Origin: Hyphomicrobiales bacterium
Lineage (GTDB): Bacteria > Pseudomonadota > Alphaproteobacteria > Rhizobiales > Xanthobacteraceae
Reading direction: 5' to 3'
DNA length: 64,000 nt
NCBI GenBank assembly: GCA_017305555.1
Contig: JAFKKM010000020.1
Coordinates: 23,833 to 87,832 of the forward strand
The notes beneath the pieces are model-generated. The model made no database searches, had not been told where the DNA came from, and saw only the letters and a list, made by a program, of their open reading frames with translations. The translations under genes and the position numbers were made by a program. Positions within the stretch are counted from its first letter, which is position 1, and every line of letters begins with the position of its first letter. Below, one piece after another: positions 48,216-57,377 of this stretch.

Positions 48216-49283
48216 TTAAGTACCGCGCAGGATCTCGCGCACGAGTGCGATGGTGTCGTCGATCATCGCGGCAGAGACGTCGAGATGCGTGCAGGCGCGG
48301 ATGCGGCCGTCCATCATCGCGAGCAACACGCCGCGTTCGCGCAGCGCAGTCACGAGTTTGTCGCTGGGCAGTCCCGCACCGGAAGATTCGAAAAACACCA
48401 GATTGGTTTGCGGCTCCTGCACGCTCACTCCGGCGATCTGCGACAGGCCGCGCGCCAGCGCCTTCGCATGGGCATGATCGTCTGCGAGGCGATCCACGTG
48501 ATGGTCGAGCGCATGAATGCAGGCCGCCGCGCAGACGCCGGCCTGCCGCATCGCACCGCCGAGCCGTTGCTTCCAGCGCCATACCTGATCGATGAAGTCG
48601 CGCGATCCAGCCATCGCCGCACCAATCGGCGCGCCGAGACCTTTGCTGAAATCGATCCACGCCGAATCCCAGGCCGCCGTCATGTCGCGCGCGGAAATGC
48701 CGGTGGCGACGCAGGCATTCATCAGCCGCGCGCCGTCCATGTGGGTGGCGATGCCGTGTTGTTTCGCCAGCGCTGCGATGTCTGCAAGCGTCTCGCGCGG
48801 CCAGATGGTGCCGCCGCCGATGTTGGCGGTCTGCTCGGCGCTGATGAGGGTTTGCGGCGGCTGGTAACGCGTCGGCGGGCGCAGCGCGGTGCGGAGCGTA
48901 TCGAGCGTAAACTGTCCGTCGCGACCGTCGAGCGGCATGATCTGAAAGCCGCCGAGCGCGGCGTGGGCGCCACCTTCGCGCGCGATCAGATGTGCGGTGC
49001 GCTCCGCGAGGATTTCGTCGCCGGGGCGGCAATGCGCCAGGGTCGCCGTGACATTGCACATGGTGCCCGACGGCATGAACACCGCCGCTTCCTTGCCGAG
49101 CAGATCGGCGACGCGTTCGCACAGCAGGTTGACGGTGGGGTCATCGCCGATCTGTTCGTCGCCGACCTCCGCGCGTGCCATCGCCTCGCGCATCGCCGGC
49201 GTCGGTCGCGTCTGCGTATCCGACAGCAGGTTGATGCGGATCGGCGACTGCTTCGGGTCGGTGGGAGAGGGGGCGTAGGGCAT
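48216..49283 (-). CDS. Low-specificity threonine aldolase-like PLP enzyme
   Basis: This 355-residue fold-type I PLP enzyme splits beta-hydroxy amino acids such as threonine into glycine and an aldehyde. It shows the N-terminal LLSDTQTRPTPAMREAMARAEVGDEQIGDDPTVN, AVFMPSGTMCNVTATLAH, THMDGARLMNA (PLP-binding Asp) and the Schiff-base Lys in WIDFSKGLGAPIG. The ATG at 49283 was chosen over an in-frame TTG two codons upstream. It could supply glycine to the cleavage system, but the genes are far apart. Confidence 0.9.
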   Translation of the reverse strand: MPYAPSPTDPKQSPIRINLLSDTQTRPTPAMREAMARAEVGDEQIGDDPTVNLLCERVADLLGKEAAVFMPSGTMCNVTATLAHCRPGDEILAERTAHLIAREGGAHAALGGFQIMPLDGRDGQFTLDTLRTALRPPTRYQPPQTLISAEQTANIGGGTIWPRETLADIAALAKQHGIATHMDGARLMNACVATGISARDMTAAWDSAWIDFSKGLGAPIGAAMAGSRDFIDQVWRWKQRLGGAMRQAGVCAAACIHALDHHVDRLADDHAHAKALARGLSQIAGVSVQEPQTNLVFFESSGAGLPSDKLVTALRERGVLLAMMDGRIRACTHLDVSAAMIDDTIALVREILRGT

Positions 49284-49311
49284 TTTCAAACGTCTCGCAT
49301 CGGAGAGTAGC

Positions 49312-49420
49312 CGTCACCCTGAGGTGGCGGAGCGCAGCGAAGCCCTCGAAGGGTCTGGAGGGCATCTTCCCGGGCAGTCATCCTTCGAGGCTCGCAAGGG
49401 CTCGCACCTCAGGATGACGG
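49312..49420. repeat. Dispersed palindromic repeat family E
   Basis: The outer arms CCGTCACCCTGAGGTG and CACCTCAGGATGACGG are complementary apart from small changes, and the inner CCTTCGA/TCGAAGG segments also pair. It lies between the aldolase start and the rpsD terminator. Only this copy occurs in the window. Confidence 0.7.
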
Positions 49421-49444
49421 CACGCTCGACGCTTACAATAACAA

Positions 49445-49471
49445 AAAGGCCCCGGCAAAACCGGGGCCTTT
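49445..49471 (-). terminator. Terminator of rpsD
   Basis: A perfect 11-bp stem (AAAGGCCCCGG/CCGGGGCCTTT) with a 5-base loop is followed on the minus strand by TTGTTATTG after a five-T run, 25 bases past the rpsD stop. Confidence 0.88.
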
Positions 49472-49495
49472 CGTATCGCGACAGTCGCGCGGAAA

Positions 49496-50113
49496 TTAGC
49501 GCGAATAGAATTCGACGATCAGATGCGGCTCCATCTGCACCGCGAACGGCACGTCGGCCAGTTGCGGAATGCGGATGAAGGTCGCGGTCTGCTTGCCGTG
49601 ATCGGCTTCGATGAAGTCCGGCACGTCACGCTCGCCGAGCTGGTTGGCTTCGAGCACGATGGCGAGCTGTTTGGAGGCGTCCTTGACCTCGACGACGTCG
49701 CCCGGCTTCAGCTTGTAGCTGGAGATGTTGACGCGCTTGCCGTTCACCTTGACGTGGCCGTGGTTGATGAACTGGCGTGCGGCGAACATGGTCGACACGA
49801 ACTTGGAGCGATACACGACGGTGTCGAGACGGCGCTCGAGCAGGCCGATCAAGTTCTCGCCCGAGTCGCCCTTCATGCGGGTCGCCTCGACGTAGATGGC
49901 GTAGAACTGGCGCTCGGAAATGTTGGCGTAGTAGCCCTTCAGCTTCTGCTTGGTGCGGAGCTGGGTGCCGAAGTCGGAGAGCTTGCCCTTGCGGCGCTGG
50001 CCGTGCTGGCCGGGGCCGTATTCACGCTTGTTGACCGGGCTCTTCGGGCGGCCCCAGATGTTCTGGCCCATACGGCGGTCGATTTTGTACTTGGCTTCTG
50101 CACGCTTTGTCAT
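49496..50113 (-). CDS. rpsD: 30S ribosomal protein S4
   Basis: S4 is a primary 16S rRNA-binding protein that nucleates the small subunit's 5' domain. The 205-residue protein has [42 protein letters not shown] and an S4 RNA-binding domain ([43 protein letters not shown]). The N-terminus lacks the four-Cys zinc motif, so it is the zinc-free form. The ATG at 50113 has GAGG 5 bases upstream. It stands outside the ribosomal-protein operons, as is usual in this lineage. Confidence 0.98.
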   Translation of the reverse strand: MTKRAEAKYKIDRRMGQNIWGRPKSPVNKREYGPGQHGQRRKGKLSDFGTQLRTKQKLKGYYANISERQFYAIYVEATRMKGDSGENLIGLLERRLDTVVYRSKFVSTMFAARQFINHGHVKVNGKRVNISSYKLKPGDVVEVKDASKQLAIVLEANQLGERDVPDFIEADHGKQTATFIRIPQLADVPFAVQMEPHLIVEFYSR

Positions 50114-50233
50114 CGCGTCCTCTGTGAGTTGGTGGTTGAGGAAACGCGCCCTCCTATGCAACAGGGCCAGGCCCCGCTGCCGACAGGTCCGTCCTTAAAG
50201 CTTAAGGGGAGGACCACGGGTCGCGAAACGCAA

Positions 50234-50255
50234 CGCGGGCCGAAAACGGCCCGCG
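50234..50255 (-). terminator. Hairpin between the cupin gene and rpsD
   Basis: A perfect 9-bp stem (CGCGGGCCG/CGGCCCGCG) with an AAAA loop lies about 80 bases after the cupin stop and 120 bases before rpsD. The T-run is weak, so it may be a terminator for the cupin gene or part of the rpsD leader. Confidence 0.4.
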
Positions 50256-50333
50256 AGCAAGCGGTTTCTAGGGGGATCGCGCCGGAATGTCAAATCCGGC
50301 CGGGGCGGTTTCGTGGCCCGGTTCCGGCCCGGA

Positions 50334-50738
50334 TCACTTCGCCGGCGAGGCCAATGGCTTGGTCTTGTCCACGACGTAAACCCCGAGCACTTTCAAGTGC
50401 TTGCCCTCATGGACCTTGGCATCGTGAACGACACCCGCCGGGATCTGGTAGGAATCCCCGGCCTTGAGCTGCAGCGGCGGTTTGCCGTCGATCAGCAGTT
50501 CGGTTTCGCCTTCGAGCACGTAGCCGGTTTCGATTCCGGGGTGGGTGTGGCGTCCGGCCGAGCCGCCGCCGGGAATTTCGGCGATGCCGGTCACGGTGAC
50601 ATAGCCGTCCGGAAATTCGACCTTCTGCAATGGCGTACGCTTGATGCCGCCCTGCTGCGCGACCGCGGCGCCCGCCAGCGCGAACGACATCACACCCAGC
50701 CCAAGACACGATCCAAGTACGATTTTCTTGATCATCAT
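50334..50738 (-). CDS. Periplasmic cupin-domain protein
   Basis: The 134-residue protein has a signal peptide (MMIKKIVLGSCLGLGVMSFALAGAAVAQ). A single small cupin barrel follows: motif 1 GRHTHPGIETGYVLEGETELLIDG (metal ligands His, His, Glu) and motif 2 AGDSYQIPAGVVHDAKV (His). Such exported cupins bind a metal and a small ligand; the substrate is unknown. GGAGG lies 4 bases before the ATG. It lies downstream of murI on the same strand. Confidence 0.87.
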   Translation of the reverse strand: MMIKKIVLGSCLGLGVMSFALAGAAVAQQGGIKRTPLQKVEFPDGYVTVTGIAEIPGGGSAGRHTHPGIETGYVLEGETELLIDGKPPLQLKAGDSYQIPAGVVHDAKVHEGKHLKVLGVYVVDKTKPLASPAK

Positions 50739-50814
50739 TGTTCCTCCCAATGGGACAAGGAGGCTAGCAGCGCGCCGCGAGCGGGAGAAGTCCCGTTGCT
50801 GATCGGTGGCGGGC

Positions 50815-51603
50815 TTAGGCCGCGATCTCGTCGGCGAAGGAATGCACCAGCGCTTCCGCTGCCGGATGTCGCCGCCCTGAGGTGAAGATCAGGCGCGGAT
50901 CGCCGGCGGGCGGCAGGCTGATGCTGTCGGGACCGAGCAGATTGGAGACACGGCGGGCGATCGCCGGAGCCGGGTCGATCCACTCCACCGGCCAGGGCGC
51001 GAGGCGTGCCAGGCGATCCAGCAGCAGCGGGTAGTGGGTGCAGGCCAGCACCACGGTATCGGTGCGGGCTTCGCCCTCAACGAAGCAGGGCGCGATCTCG
51101 GCGGCGATGTCGGCATCGCTGACGCTGTCGCCGTTCAGCACGGCCTCGGTCAGCGAGGCGAGGCGGGGCGAGCCGACCAGCGTGACCTCGCAGTCATGGG
51201 CGAAATCGCGGATCAGCGCGCGGGTATATTCGCGTTGCACGGTACCCTTGGTGCCGAGCACCGAGACGTGACGGGTTTTCGAGCTTTCGCAAGCCGGCTT
51301 GATCGCCGGCACGGTGCCGACGAACGGCACGCTGTAGGCAGCGCGCAGATGGCTCAGCACCAGCGTCGAGGCGGTGTTGCAGGCGATCACCACGAGGTCC
51401 GGCGTATGCGTGGCAATCAGGTCGCCGATCAGCGGCACCACGCGGGTGATCAGTTCGGCTTCGGTGTGCTGGCCGTAGGGGAAATAGGCGTCGTCGGCGA
51501 CGTAGACGTTCCTCGCCTCCGGCCGTGCGCGCACGATCTCGCGCAGCACGGTGAGGCCGCCGAGACCGGAATCGAATACGAGAATGGTGGGACGCTCAGG
51601 CAC
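50815..51603 (-). CDS. murI: Glutamate racemase
   Basis: MurI makes D-glutamate for peptidoglycan. The 262-residue protein has the substrate motif [16 protein letters not shown] and both catalytic cysteines, in [13 protein letters not shown] and [14 protein letters not shown], plus YFPYGQ. It starts with GTG at 51603. The cupin gene follows 76 bases downstream. The next gene upstream is divergent. Confidence 0.96.
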   Translation of the reverse strand: MPERPTILVFDSGLGGLTVLREIVRARPEARNVYVADDAYFPYGQHTEAELITRVVPLIGDLIATHTPDLVVIACNTASTLVLSHLRAAYSVPFVGTVPAIKPACESSKTRHVSVLGTKGTVQREYTRALIRDFAHDCEVTLVGSPRLASLTEAVLNGDSVSDADIAAEIAPCFVEGEARTDTVVLACTHYPLLLDRLARLAPWPVEWIDPAPAIARRVSNLLGPDSISLPPAGDPRLIFTSGRRHPAAEALVHSFADEIAA

Positions 51604-51787
51604 GCGAGAACAATACCCCGATTCCGGTTACCAGTGCGTTGTCATTGCGGCAGTCGTGTGATGGCGCGCCGACGTACGATCCTGCCACCTGAGCCATTCC
51701 GGTTTGGGCGGGCGGCATCCCGGTCCGCCGTCTTGTCGTGGCCGTGAAGTCGTGGCTTGGTAACGAAAACGAGCCTTCGACAAGCGC

Positions 51788-52333
51788 ATGATCCGCAATA
51801 CCGACCGTGGCTGGGGCAGCGTCTCCCGCCTGTTTCACTGGAGCCTTGGCCTCGCCATCATCGGCATGCTGGCCTACGGCTGGTGGATGAATCACATCCC
51901 GGCACGGCCGGACCGCTTTTTCCATCGCTCGATCCATGCCGACATCGGCTATGCCGTGCTGCTGCTGATGGTTGCCCGTTTGATCTGGCGTGGGCTCAAT
52001 CCGGTGCCTGCGCTGCCGCCCGGCACGCCGCTATGGGAGCGGGCGCTGGCCGCCGTCAATCACTGGGCTCTCTACCTGACAACGATCGTCGTCGCGCTGC
52101 TCGGCTGGGCGCATTCCGGTGCGCACAAGCCGAACTATGCGGACTGGTTCGGACTGTTCAAGGTGCCGCAATTCACGACCGAAAATCGCGACGCCGCGCG
52201 CTTCTTCGAGCACTGGCACATCTGGCTGGCCTATGTGCTGATCGGGTTGGTGGCGCTGCATATCCTCGCCGCGATCTATCATCACGTCATCAAGCGCGAC
52301 GGCATCGTGGCGCGGATGGTGACGGGCGGCTGA
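51788..52333 (+). CDS. Cytochrome b561-type membrane protein
   Basis: The 181-residue four-helix protein is of the bacterial cytochrome b561 (CybB/YceJ) type. The heme-binding histidines are seen in VSRLFHWSLGLAIIGMLAYGWW, FHRSIHADIGYAVLLLMVARLIWR, ALAAVNHWALYLTTIVVALLGWAHSG and HIWLAYVLIGLVALHILAAIYHH. It would pass electrons between quinol and another carrier, or act as a superoxide:quinone reductase. It is monocistronic and divergent from murI. Confidence 0.92.
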   Translation: MIRNTDRGWGSVSRLFHWSLGLAIIGMLAYGWWMNHIPARPDRFFHRSIHADIGYAVLLLMVARLIWRGLNPVPALPPGTPLWERALAAVNHWALYLTTIVVALLGWAHSGAHKPNYADWFGLFKVPQFTTENRDAARFFEHWHIWLAYVLIGLVALHILAAIYHHVIKRDGIVARMVTGG

Positions 52334-52344
52334 GCACCGGTCGT

Positions 52345-52884
52345 TTACACGGCCTGCAACGGGCGATGCGCCGTTGCAGGAAGTTCGACAGTGATCGCAT
52401 CCCCCGCGCGAACGTCGCCATCGGCCAGCACGATGCTCATAATGCCGGCCTTGCGGATCAGGTTGCCGGCGGCGTCGTGGTCGAGCGTCGCGGCCATGAG
52501 ACCTTGCTGGAAACGGTCGATCTGGACGCAAGGATTACGCAGGCCCGTCACCTCGACGACGGCGCTATTACCGAGATGCAGCCGCGTGCCAGTCGGCAGG
52601 CCGAGCAGATCGATGCCGCGCGTGGTGACGTTCTCGCCCATCTCGCCGGGGGCAACGCGAAAACCCTTGCCGCGCAGTTCGTCGAATAGTTCTTCGTGCA
52701 GCAGATGCACCTGCCGCAGGTTCGGCTGCGTCGGGTCCTTCGCGACGCGCGAGCGGTGTTTCACCGTCACGCCCAAATGCGCATCGCCGGCAACGCCAAG
52801 GCCGGCCAGCAACCGGATTTCCATCGCGTTCGGTTTGCTGAAGTGATGGCCCTTGCTCAGGCTGACGGCGGTGACGATGCTCAT
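52345..52884 (-). CDS. MOSC-domain protein
   Basis: The 179-residue protein has a MOSC domain related to the molybdenum-cofactor sulfurase C-terminus. It shows HRSRVAKDPTQPNLRQVHLLHEELFDEL, GEMGENVTTRGIDLLGLPTGTRLHLG and the conserved Cys in VEVTGLRNPCVQIDRF, which may carry a persulfide or bind Mo. The start at 52884 gives MSIVTAVSLSKGH. It begins 4 bases after the purB stop, so it is read as the second gene of a purB operon. Confidence 0.9.
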   Translation of the reverse strand: MSIVTAVSLSKGHHFSKPNAMEIRLLAGLGVAGDAHLGVTVKHRSRVAKDPTQPNLRQVHLLHEELFDELRGKGFRVAPGEMGENVTTRGIDLLGLPTGTRLHLGNSAVVEVTGLRNPCVQIDRFQQGLMAATLDHDAAGNLIRKAGIMSIVLADGDVRAGDAITVELPATAHRPLQAV

Positions 52885-52888
52885 CCGG

Positions 52889-54196
52889 TCAGCTTGCTCC
52901 GAACACCCGCTTGAAGATCGTGTCGACGTGCTTGAGGTGATAACCGAGATCGAACTTCTCATCGATCTCGGCGTCGCTCAGGTACTTCCGCACGTCGGCG
53001 TCGGCTTTCAGCAGGGTGCGGAAGTCGCCTTCGCCGCGCCACACCGGCATCGCGTTGCGCTGGACCATCTTGTAGGAGTCCTCGCGGCTCGCGCCCTTCT
53101 GCGTCAGCGCGATCAGCACGCGCTGCGAGTGAACCAGCCCACCGAGGCGGTCGAGGTTCTTCTGCATGTTGGCGGGATAGACCAAGAGCTTCTCCACCAC
53201 GCCGGCGAGGCGGTTCAGCGCGAAGTCCAGTGTCACCGTGGCGTCGGGGCCGAACATGCGCTCGGCGGAGGAGTGCGAAATATCGCGCTCATGCCACAGC
53301 GCGACGTTCTCCAGCGCCGGCGTCACGTAGGCGCGCACCATGCGTGCGAGGCCGGTGATATTCTCGGTCAGCACCGGGTTGCGCTTGTGCGGCATCGCCG
53401 ACGACCCCTTCTGGCCCTCGGAGAAGAACTCCTCGGCTTCCAGCACCTCAGTGCGTTGCAGATGGCGAATTTCGATCGCCAGCCGCTCCATCGACGAGGC
53501 GATGACGCCGAGCGTTGCGAAGAACATCGCGTGGCGGTCGCGCGGGATCACCTGCGTCGAGATCGGCTCCGGCGTCAGGCCCATCGCCTTGGCGACGTGC
53601 TCCTCCACGCGCGGGTCGATCTGCGCGAAAGTGCCGACCGCGCCGGAGATGGCACAGGTGGCGATGTCCTTGCGCGCCGCGATCAGGCGTTCCTTGGCGC
53701 GCGAGAACTCGGCATAGGCGTATGCCATCTTGAGGCCGAAGGTGACGGGCTCGGCATGGATGCCGTGCGAGCGGCCGATGGTCGGCGTCATCTTGTGTTC
53801 GAAGGCGCGCGCCTTCAGCGCGGCCAGCACCTTGTCGAGATCCTTGAGCAGGATGTCGGCGGCGCGGGTGAGTTGCACGTTGAGGCAGGTGTCGAGCACG
53901 TCCGACGAGGTCATGCCCTGATGCACGAAACGCGCCTCGGGGCCGACGATTTCGGCGAGGTGCGTGAGGAAGGCGATGACGTCGTGCTTGGTCTCGCGCT
54001 CGATCTCGTCGATGCGCGCGACGTCGAACGTCGCGTCCTTGGCCTTGGCCCAGATCGTCTTGGCGGCGTCCTTCGGGATCACGCCCAGTTCCGCCAGCGC
54101 GTCAGCGGCGTGCGCCTCGATCTCGAACCAGATCTTGAAGCGGGTCTGTGGCTCCCAGATGGAGGCCATTTCGGGGCGGGTATAGCGCGGGATCAT
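52889..54196 (-). CDS. purB: Adenylosuccinate lyase
   Basis: PurB acts twice in purine synthesis, releasing fumarate from SAICAR and from adenylosuccinate. The 435-residue protein has the family start MIPRYTRPEMASIWEPQTRFKIWFEIE, VHQGMTSSDVLDTC, TIGRSHGIHAEPVTFGLK and the fumarase/lyase signature GSSAMPHKRNPVLTEN. The ATG at 54196 was preferred to a TTG two codons upstream. It supplies the step after PurC, whose gene lies 22 kb away. Confidence 0.97.
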   Translation of the reverse strand: MIPRYTRPEMASIWEPQTRFKIWFEIEAHAADALAELGVIPKDAAKTIWAKAKDATFDVARIDEIERETKHDVIAFLTHLAEIVGPEARFVHQGMTSSDVLDTCLNVQLTRAADILLKDLDKVLAALKARAFEHKMTPTIGRSHGIHAEPVTFGLKMAYAYAEFSRAKERLIAARKDIATCAISGAVGTFAQIDPRVEEHVAKAMGLTPEPISTQVIPRDRHAMFFATLGVIASSMERLAIEIRHLQRTEVLEAEEFFSEGQKGSSAMPHKRNPVLTENITGLARMVRAYVTPALENVALWHERDISHSSAERMFGPDATVTLDFALNRLAGVVEKLLVYPANMQKNLDRLGGLVHSQRVLIALTQKGASREDSYKMVQRNAMPVWRGEGDFRTLLKADADVRKYLSDAEIDEKFDLGYHLKHVDTIFKRVFGAS

Positions 54197-54311
54197 CGAC
54201 AACTCATCAGCTTGGGGATTTTGCCCGCGCTGTAGCAGTTTGCGCCCCGTCAGACCACCCTCGGCCGCGCATTTTTGCCCTGAAAACGCGGCGGATCGGC
54301 GTTCCGGGCCG

Positions 54312-55112
54312 TTATGGCAGTCGGCGGGTGACCGCCATGAAGCGGCGGTTCGGGCCGGCGTGGAATTCGTGGGCGTCCACCGTCTCGATCAGCACCGCAA
54401 GCGTCTGCGCGCCGTCGCTGGCTTGGTGGTGATAGACTTCGGCGATGCCGTAGGCGGTAACGCAGCGGCGGTTCTTCGGCAGGCGGCTGTCGTCGTTCAG
54501 CACCATCGGCGCGCTGTCGTCGATGGTGAGTGTCAGCGTCATGCCGGTGACGATGACGTCGCCATAGGTGCCACGCCCGCCTGCGCCGTAGCACGATGCT
54601 TTGCCGAGCGCCTTGTCGCTAATCGTGAGCGTCAGCTTGCGTCCGTCGGGCAGGGTGACGTCCTGCGAAGTCGCCAGCGGCTTCGGGTCCATCTGATAGA
54701 TGCCGATCTCGTCCAGCTCCATCGACGGCTTGCCAGGAAAGTGCGTGCCGACCTCATGAACGAACAGCGGATCGGTGATCAGCCGCGCCTTACGCATCGC
54801 CTCGTTGCGAAGTTTGGGCAAGTCGTGGCCGTCGTCCTCGTTGTTCTTCATCGTGACGGGCGTGCCTTTGACGTAGGCGTCGTGCGCCGTGTCGATCACT
54901 TCGATGCGCACGATGTTATCCAGCGAGTCGTAGAGCGTGGTGTATTGCTCGAAAGCGAAGTGATTGCCGCTGGGCGAGAAGCCGATCACGCGGCGTGCAG
55001 CAGCATCGCCGGCCATCGCGAACGGCGCGTTGCCGATGGAGGCACTGGCGATAATGAGAGCGATGCGGGCGAAAGCGGAGAGCCGCCGCAAATGAGCGAA
55101 TGCGTTTTTCAT
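54312..55112 (-). CDS. DUF2259 predicted secreted protein
   Basis: The 266-residue protein has an N-terminal signal region (RLSAFARIALIIASASIGNAPFAMA) and the DUF2259 pattern: AARRVIGFSPSGNHFAFEQYTTLYDSLDNIVRIEVIDTAHDAYVKGTPV at the start, and AYGIAEVYHHQASDGAQTLAVLIETVDAHEFHAGPNRRFMAVTRRLP at the end. The family has no known function. Two cysteines (CYG, RRC) could form a disulfide in the periplasm. It lies upstream of purB with 115 bases between. Confidence 0.82.
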   Translation of the reverse strand: MKNAFAHLRRLSAFARIALIIASASIGNAPFAMAGDAAARRVIGFSPSGNHFAFEQYTTLYDSLDNIVRIEVIDTAHDAYVKGTPVTMKNNEDDGHDLPKLRNEAMRKARLITDPLFVHEVGTHFPGKPSMELDEIGIYQMDPKPLATSQDVTLPDGRKLTLTISDKALGKASCYGAGGRGTYGDVIVTGMTLTLTIDDSAPMVLNDDSRLPKNRRCVTAYGIAEVYHHQASDGAQTLAVLIETVDAHEFHAGPNRRFMAVTRRLP

Positions 55113-55538
55113 GCCGGCTCTGTCGCGGCGTGCGGAAACAAAGTTCAGATGGATCGATGTTCGCTAATTGGCCGCGCGTACAGTTGGATTGCGTTCACAA
55201 CCCGCATTTGAAACGAGGTTCTTTCACCTTGAAGCAGAATTGAAACACGCCAGATATTTTCGCCGGACCAACGCGTTCCATGTTTCGTCGTTGCGAGCGA
55301 AGCGAAGCAATCCAGTCTCATAAAGCAAGCCTGGATTGCTTTGTCGCTTGCGCTCCTCGCAATGACGGAGAAACGCGATTTTTCGGAAGCGCTCTCGAAG
55401 ATTGGTTGAAACTCGGCAGATTAACCGAAATTGCAATCTTGAATTGTATCCGATCTCTATTTCGATCATGTGAGGGGCGGTGCTGCTGTCGATGCTTTAA
55501 ACCGCAACAGCAAGTTTTCCTGTGCAACGGAGAACAAA
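55113..55538. other. Intergenic region with repeat family B
   Basis: This 426-base divergent gap contains a copy of palindromic repeat family B (55287-55366) and otherwise AT-richer sequence where promoters of the flanking genes must lie. I see no additional gene. Confidence 0.55.
55287..55366. repeat. Dispersed palindromic repeat family B, copy 3
   Basis: It starts GTCGTTGCGAGCGAAGCGAA and ends CTCCTCGCAATGACG, with GCAATCCAG and CTGGATTGC inside. The arms pair well but less perfectly than the copy at 46601-46675. Confidence 0.8.
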
Positions 55539-56405
55539 TTGATCGTTTTGCCGAGATGGTTCGCGCGCCGCATCCTAGTCGTTGGGCTGCTTGCAGCGGT
55601 TGGCTCGACGGCATCAGCCTCCGATGCCCGCATTTATCTTACGAAGGGCGCAATAGCGATCAGTAAGCTGGATTTCGAGCAAGCTATCGAGGCTTATTCA
55701 AAGGGAATTGCCCAGCAGCTAAGCGTCAAGGATCGGGCGGAATTGCTGATGGCGCGCGGTCTGGCGTTCGACCTCGCCAAGAAGCCGGATCGCGCCGAAG
55801 CCGACTACACAACCGCAGTTGGACTAGTAGGAGAGTCCAGTCCAGCCGCTTATGAGACTCGCGGTCATTTCTATTTCATTCATGATCGCTGGGACCTTGC
55901 TCTCGCCGATTACACCGCCGGAGCCAAACTCTTTCCAAACGACGGCGACTTCCCGAATGGTCAGGGGCTTGCGCTCAGCAATCAAGGCAAATTTGATGAG
56001 GCGATCAGCAAGTTCGACGAGGCCGTAAGGCTCGATCCGAAGTCTGGCACTTTCTATCTCGGGCGAGCGGAGGCTTACAATCGTTCGAACCGACCGCAAC
56101 GCGCTTTAGAAGACTACGGCAAGGCGCTCGCTCAAGGAGGTCTTGTGCAACGTGAGATAACTCGACTCCGAGCGGGGCGCGGTCATGCTCAACTCAGGCT
56201 GAAAAACTACGATGCTGCGATCGCGGATTTCAACATCGCACTCGAACGCGCACCGCGCTTTGTCAATGTTCTGAAGTGGCGGGCGTTCTCATATGAGCGG
56301 GTTGGTGATACCGGAAACGCGATTCGTGACTACGAGTCTGCTTTAAAACTTAAGCCGTCCGATGACATCGTCGCGAAGCGATTGCAGGAATTGCGGGGGA
56401 AGTAG
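55539..56405 (+). CDS. Exported TPR-repeat protein
   Basis: The 288-residue protein has a signal peptide (LIVLPRWFARRILVVGLLAAVGSTASA, with the first codon read as Met) and then about six tetratricopeptide repeats. Recognisable ones are AAIADFNIALERAPRF, EAISKFDEAVRLDPKSGTFYLGRAEAY and NAIRDYESALKLKPSDD. TPR arrays bind other proteins; no partner is evident. The TTG at 55539 was chosen because GGAGA lies 5 bases upstream and it begins the signal peptide. Base composition is somewhat less GC-rich than the neighbours. Confidence 0.82.
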   Translation: MIVLPRWFARRILVVGLLAAVGSTASASDARIYLTKGAIAISKLDFEQAIEAYSKGIAQQLSVKDRAELLMARGLAFDLAKKPDRAEADYTTAVGLVGESSPAAYETRGHFYFIHDRWDLALADYTAGAKLFPNDGDFPNGQGLALSNQGKFDEAISKFDEAVRLDPKSGTFYLGRAEAYNRSNRPQRALEDYGKALAQGGLVQREITRLRAGRGHAQLRLKNYDAAIADFNIALERAPRFVNVLKWRAFSYERVGDTGNAIRDYESALKLKPSDDIVAKRLQELRGK

Positions 56406-56411
56406 GCTCTC

Positions 56412-57113
56412 CTACACCATCTCGCCGCGCGCCGTTGCCGCGGCGTGGCGGATGGCGTCGATGTTGGTCTTGTAGCTTGCCTCGGTGCCGCCCTTGAACA
56501 CGGCCGAGCCGGCGACCAGCGCGTTGGCGCCGGCGGCGGCGAGCTTGCCTGCGACATCCGGCCCGACGCCGCCGTCCACTTCGATATCGATCGGCCGCCC
56601 GGCGAGCATCGCGCGCAGGTCCGTCACCTTGTTGATCATCGCCGGAATGAACGCCTGGCCGCCGAAGCCGGGATTGACCGACATCACCAGCACGAGATCG
56701 ACGAGATCGAGCACGTATTCGATGGCGGACAGCGGCGTCGCCGGATTGAGCGACACGCCGGCCTTCTTGCCCAGCGCGCGGATCGATTGCAGCGAGCGAT
56801 GCAGATGCGGCCCGGCTTCGGCATGGACCGTGATGTGGTCGCAACCGGCTTTGGCGAAGGCTTCGAGATAAGGGTCGCACGGCGCGATCATCAGATGCGC
56901 GTCGAAGATCTTCTTGGTGTAGGGGCGCATCGCCTTGATGACATCCGGGCCATACGAAATGTTCGGTACGAAATGGCCGTCCATCACGTCGAGATGCATC
57001 CAGTCGGCGCCGGCCCGATCGACGGCGTGGACTTCTTCGCCGAGGCGGGCGAAATCCGAAGCTAGGATTGAAGGAGCAATCACCAGCGGGCGCGGCGCGA
57101 ATGGTTGGGACAT
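56412..57113 (-). CDS. rpe: Ribulose-phosphate 3-epimerase
   Basis: Rpe interconverts ribulose 5-phosphate and xylulose 5-phosphate in the pentose-phosphate and Calvin pathways. The 233-residue TIM barrel shows [36 protein letters not shown] (metal ligands), [32 protein letters not shown] and [30 protein letters not shown]. The ATG at 57113 gives [15 protein letters not shown]. It converges with the TPR gene, 6 bases between stops. Confidence 0.97.
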   Translation of the reverse strand: MSQPFAPRPLVIAPSILASDFARLGEEVHAVDRAGADWMHLDVMDGHFVPNISYGPDVIKAMRPYTKKIFDAHLMIAPCDPYLEAFAKAGCDHITVHAEAGPHLHRSLQSIRALGKKAGVSLNPATPLSAIEYVLDLVDLVLVMSVNPGFGGQAFIPAMINKVTDLRAMLAGRPIDIEVDGGVGPDVAGKLAAAGANALVAGSAVFKGGTEASYKTNIDAIRHAAATARGEMV

Positions 57114-57377
57114 GATGGCTTCCCGAACTCTCGTGTTGGAATGCGCCCCGGTATCACGCACGGCGTGGCGGGGCAAATCGGGCCGCTGGGTCGGCGCGGC
57201 CGAGCGGCAAGGGTTGCCGTGGCGGTGGCGACGGCGGCAGCATTTGCCGGGCGCCGCGCTGGCGTTCGGGTGAATTATCTCGTCTTTACAATGCGATGAG
57301 CTGCGGCACGCGGTTTGCTTTCATGTGTGGTCACCGGGTGTTGTGCCGCTGTGGGCGGCCTTGCGTAGGGGATGAAC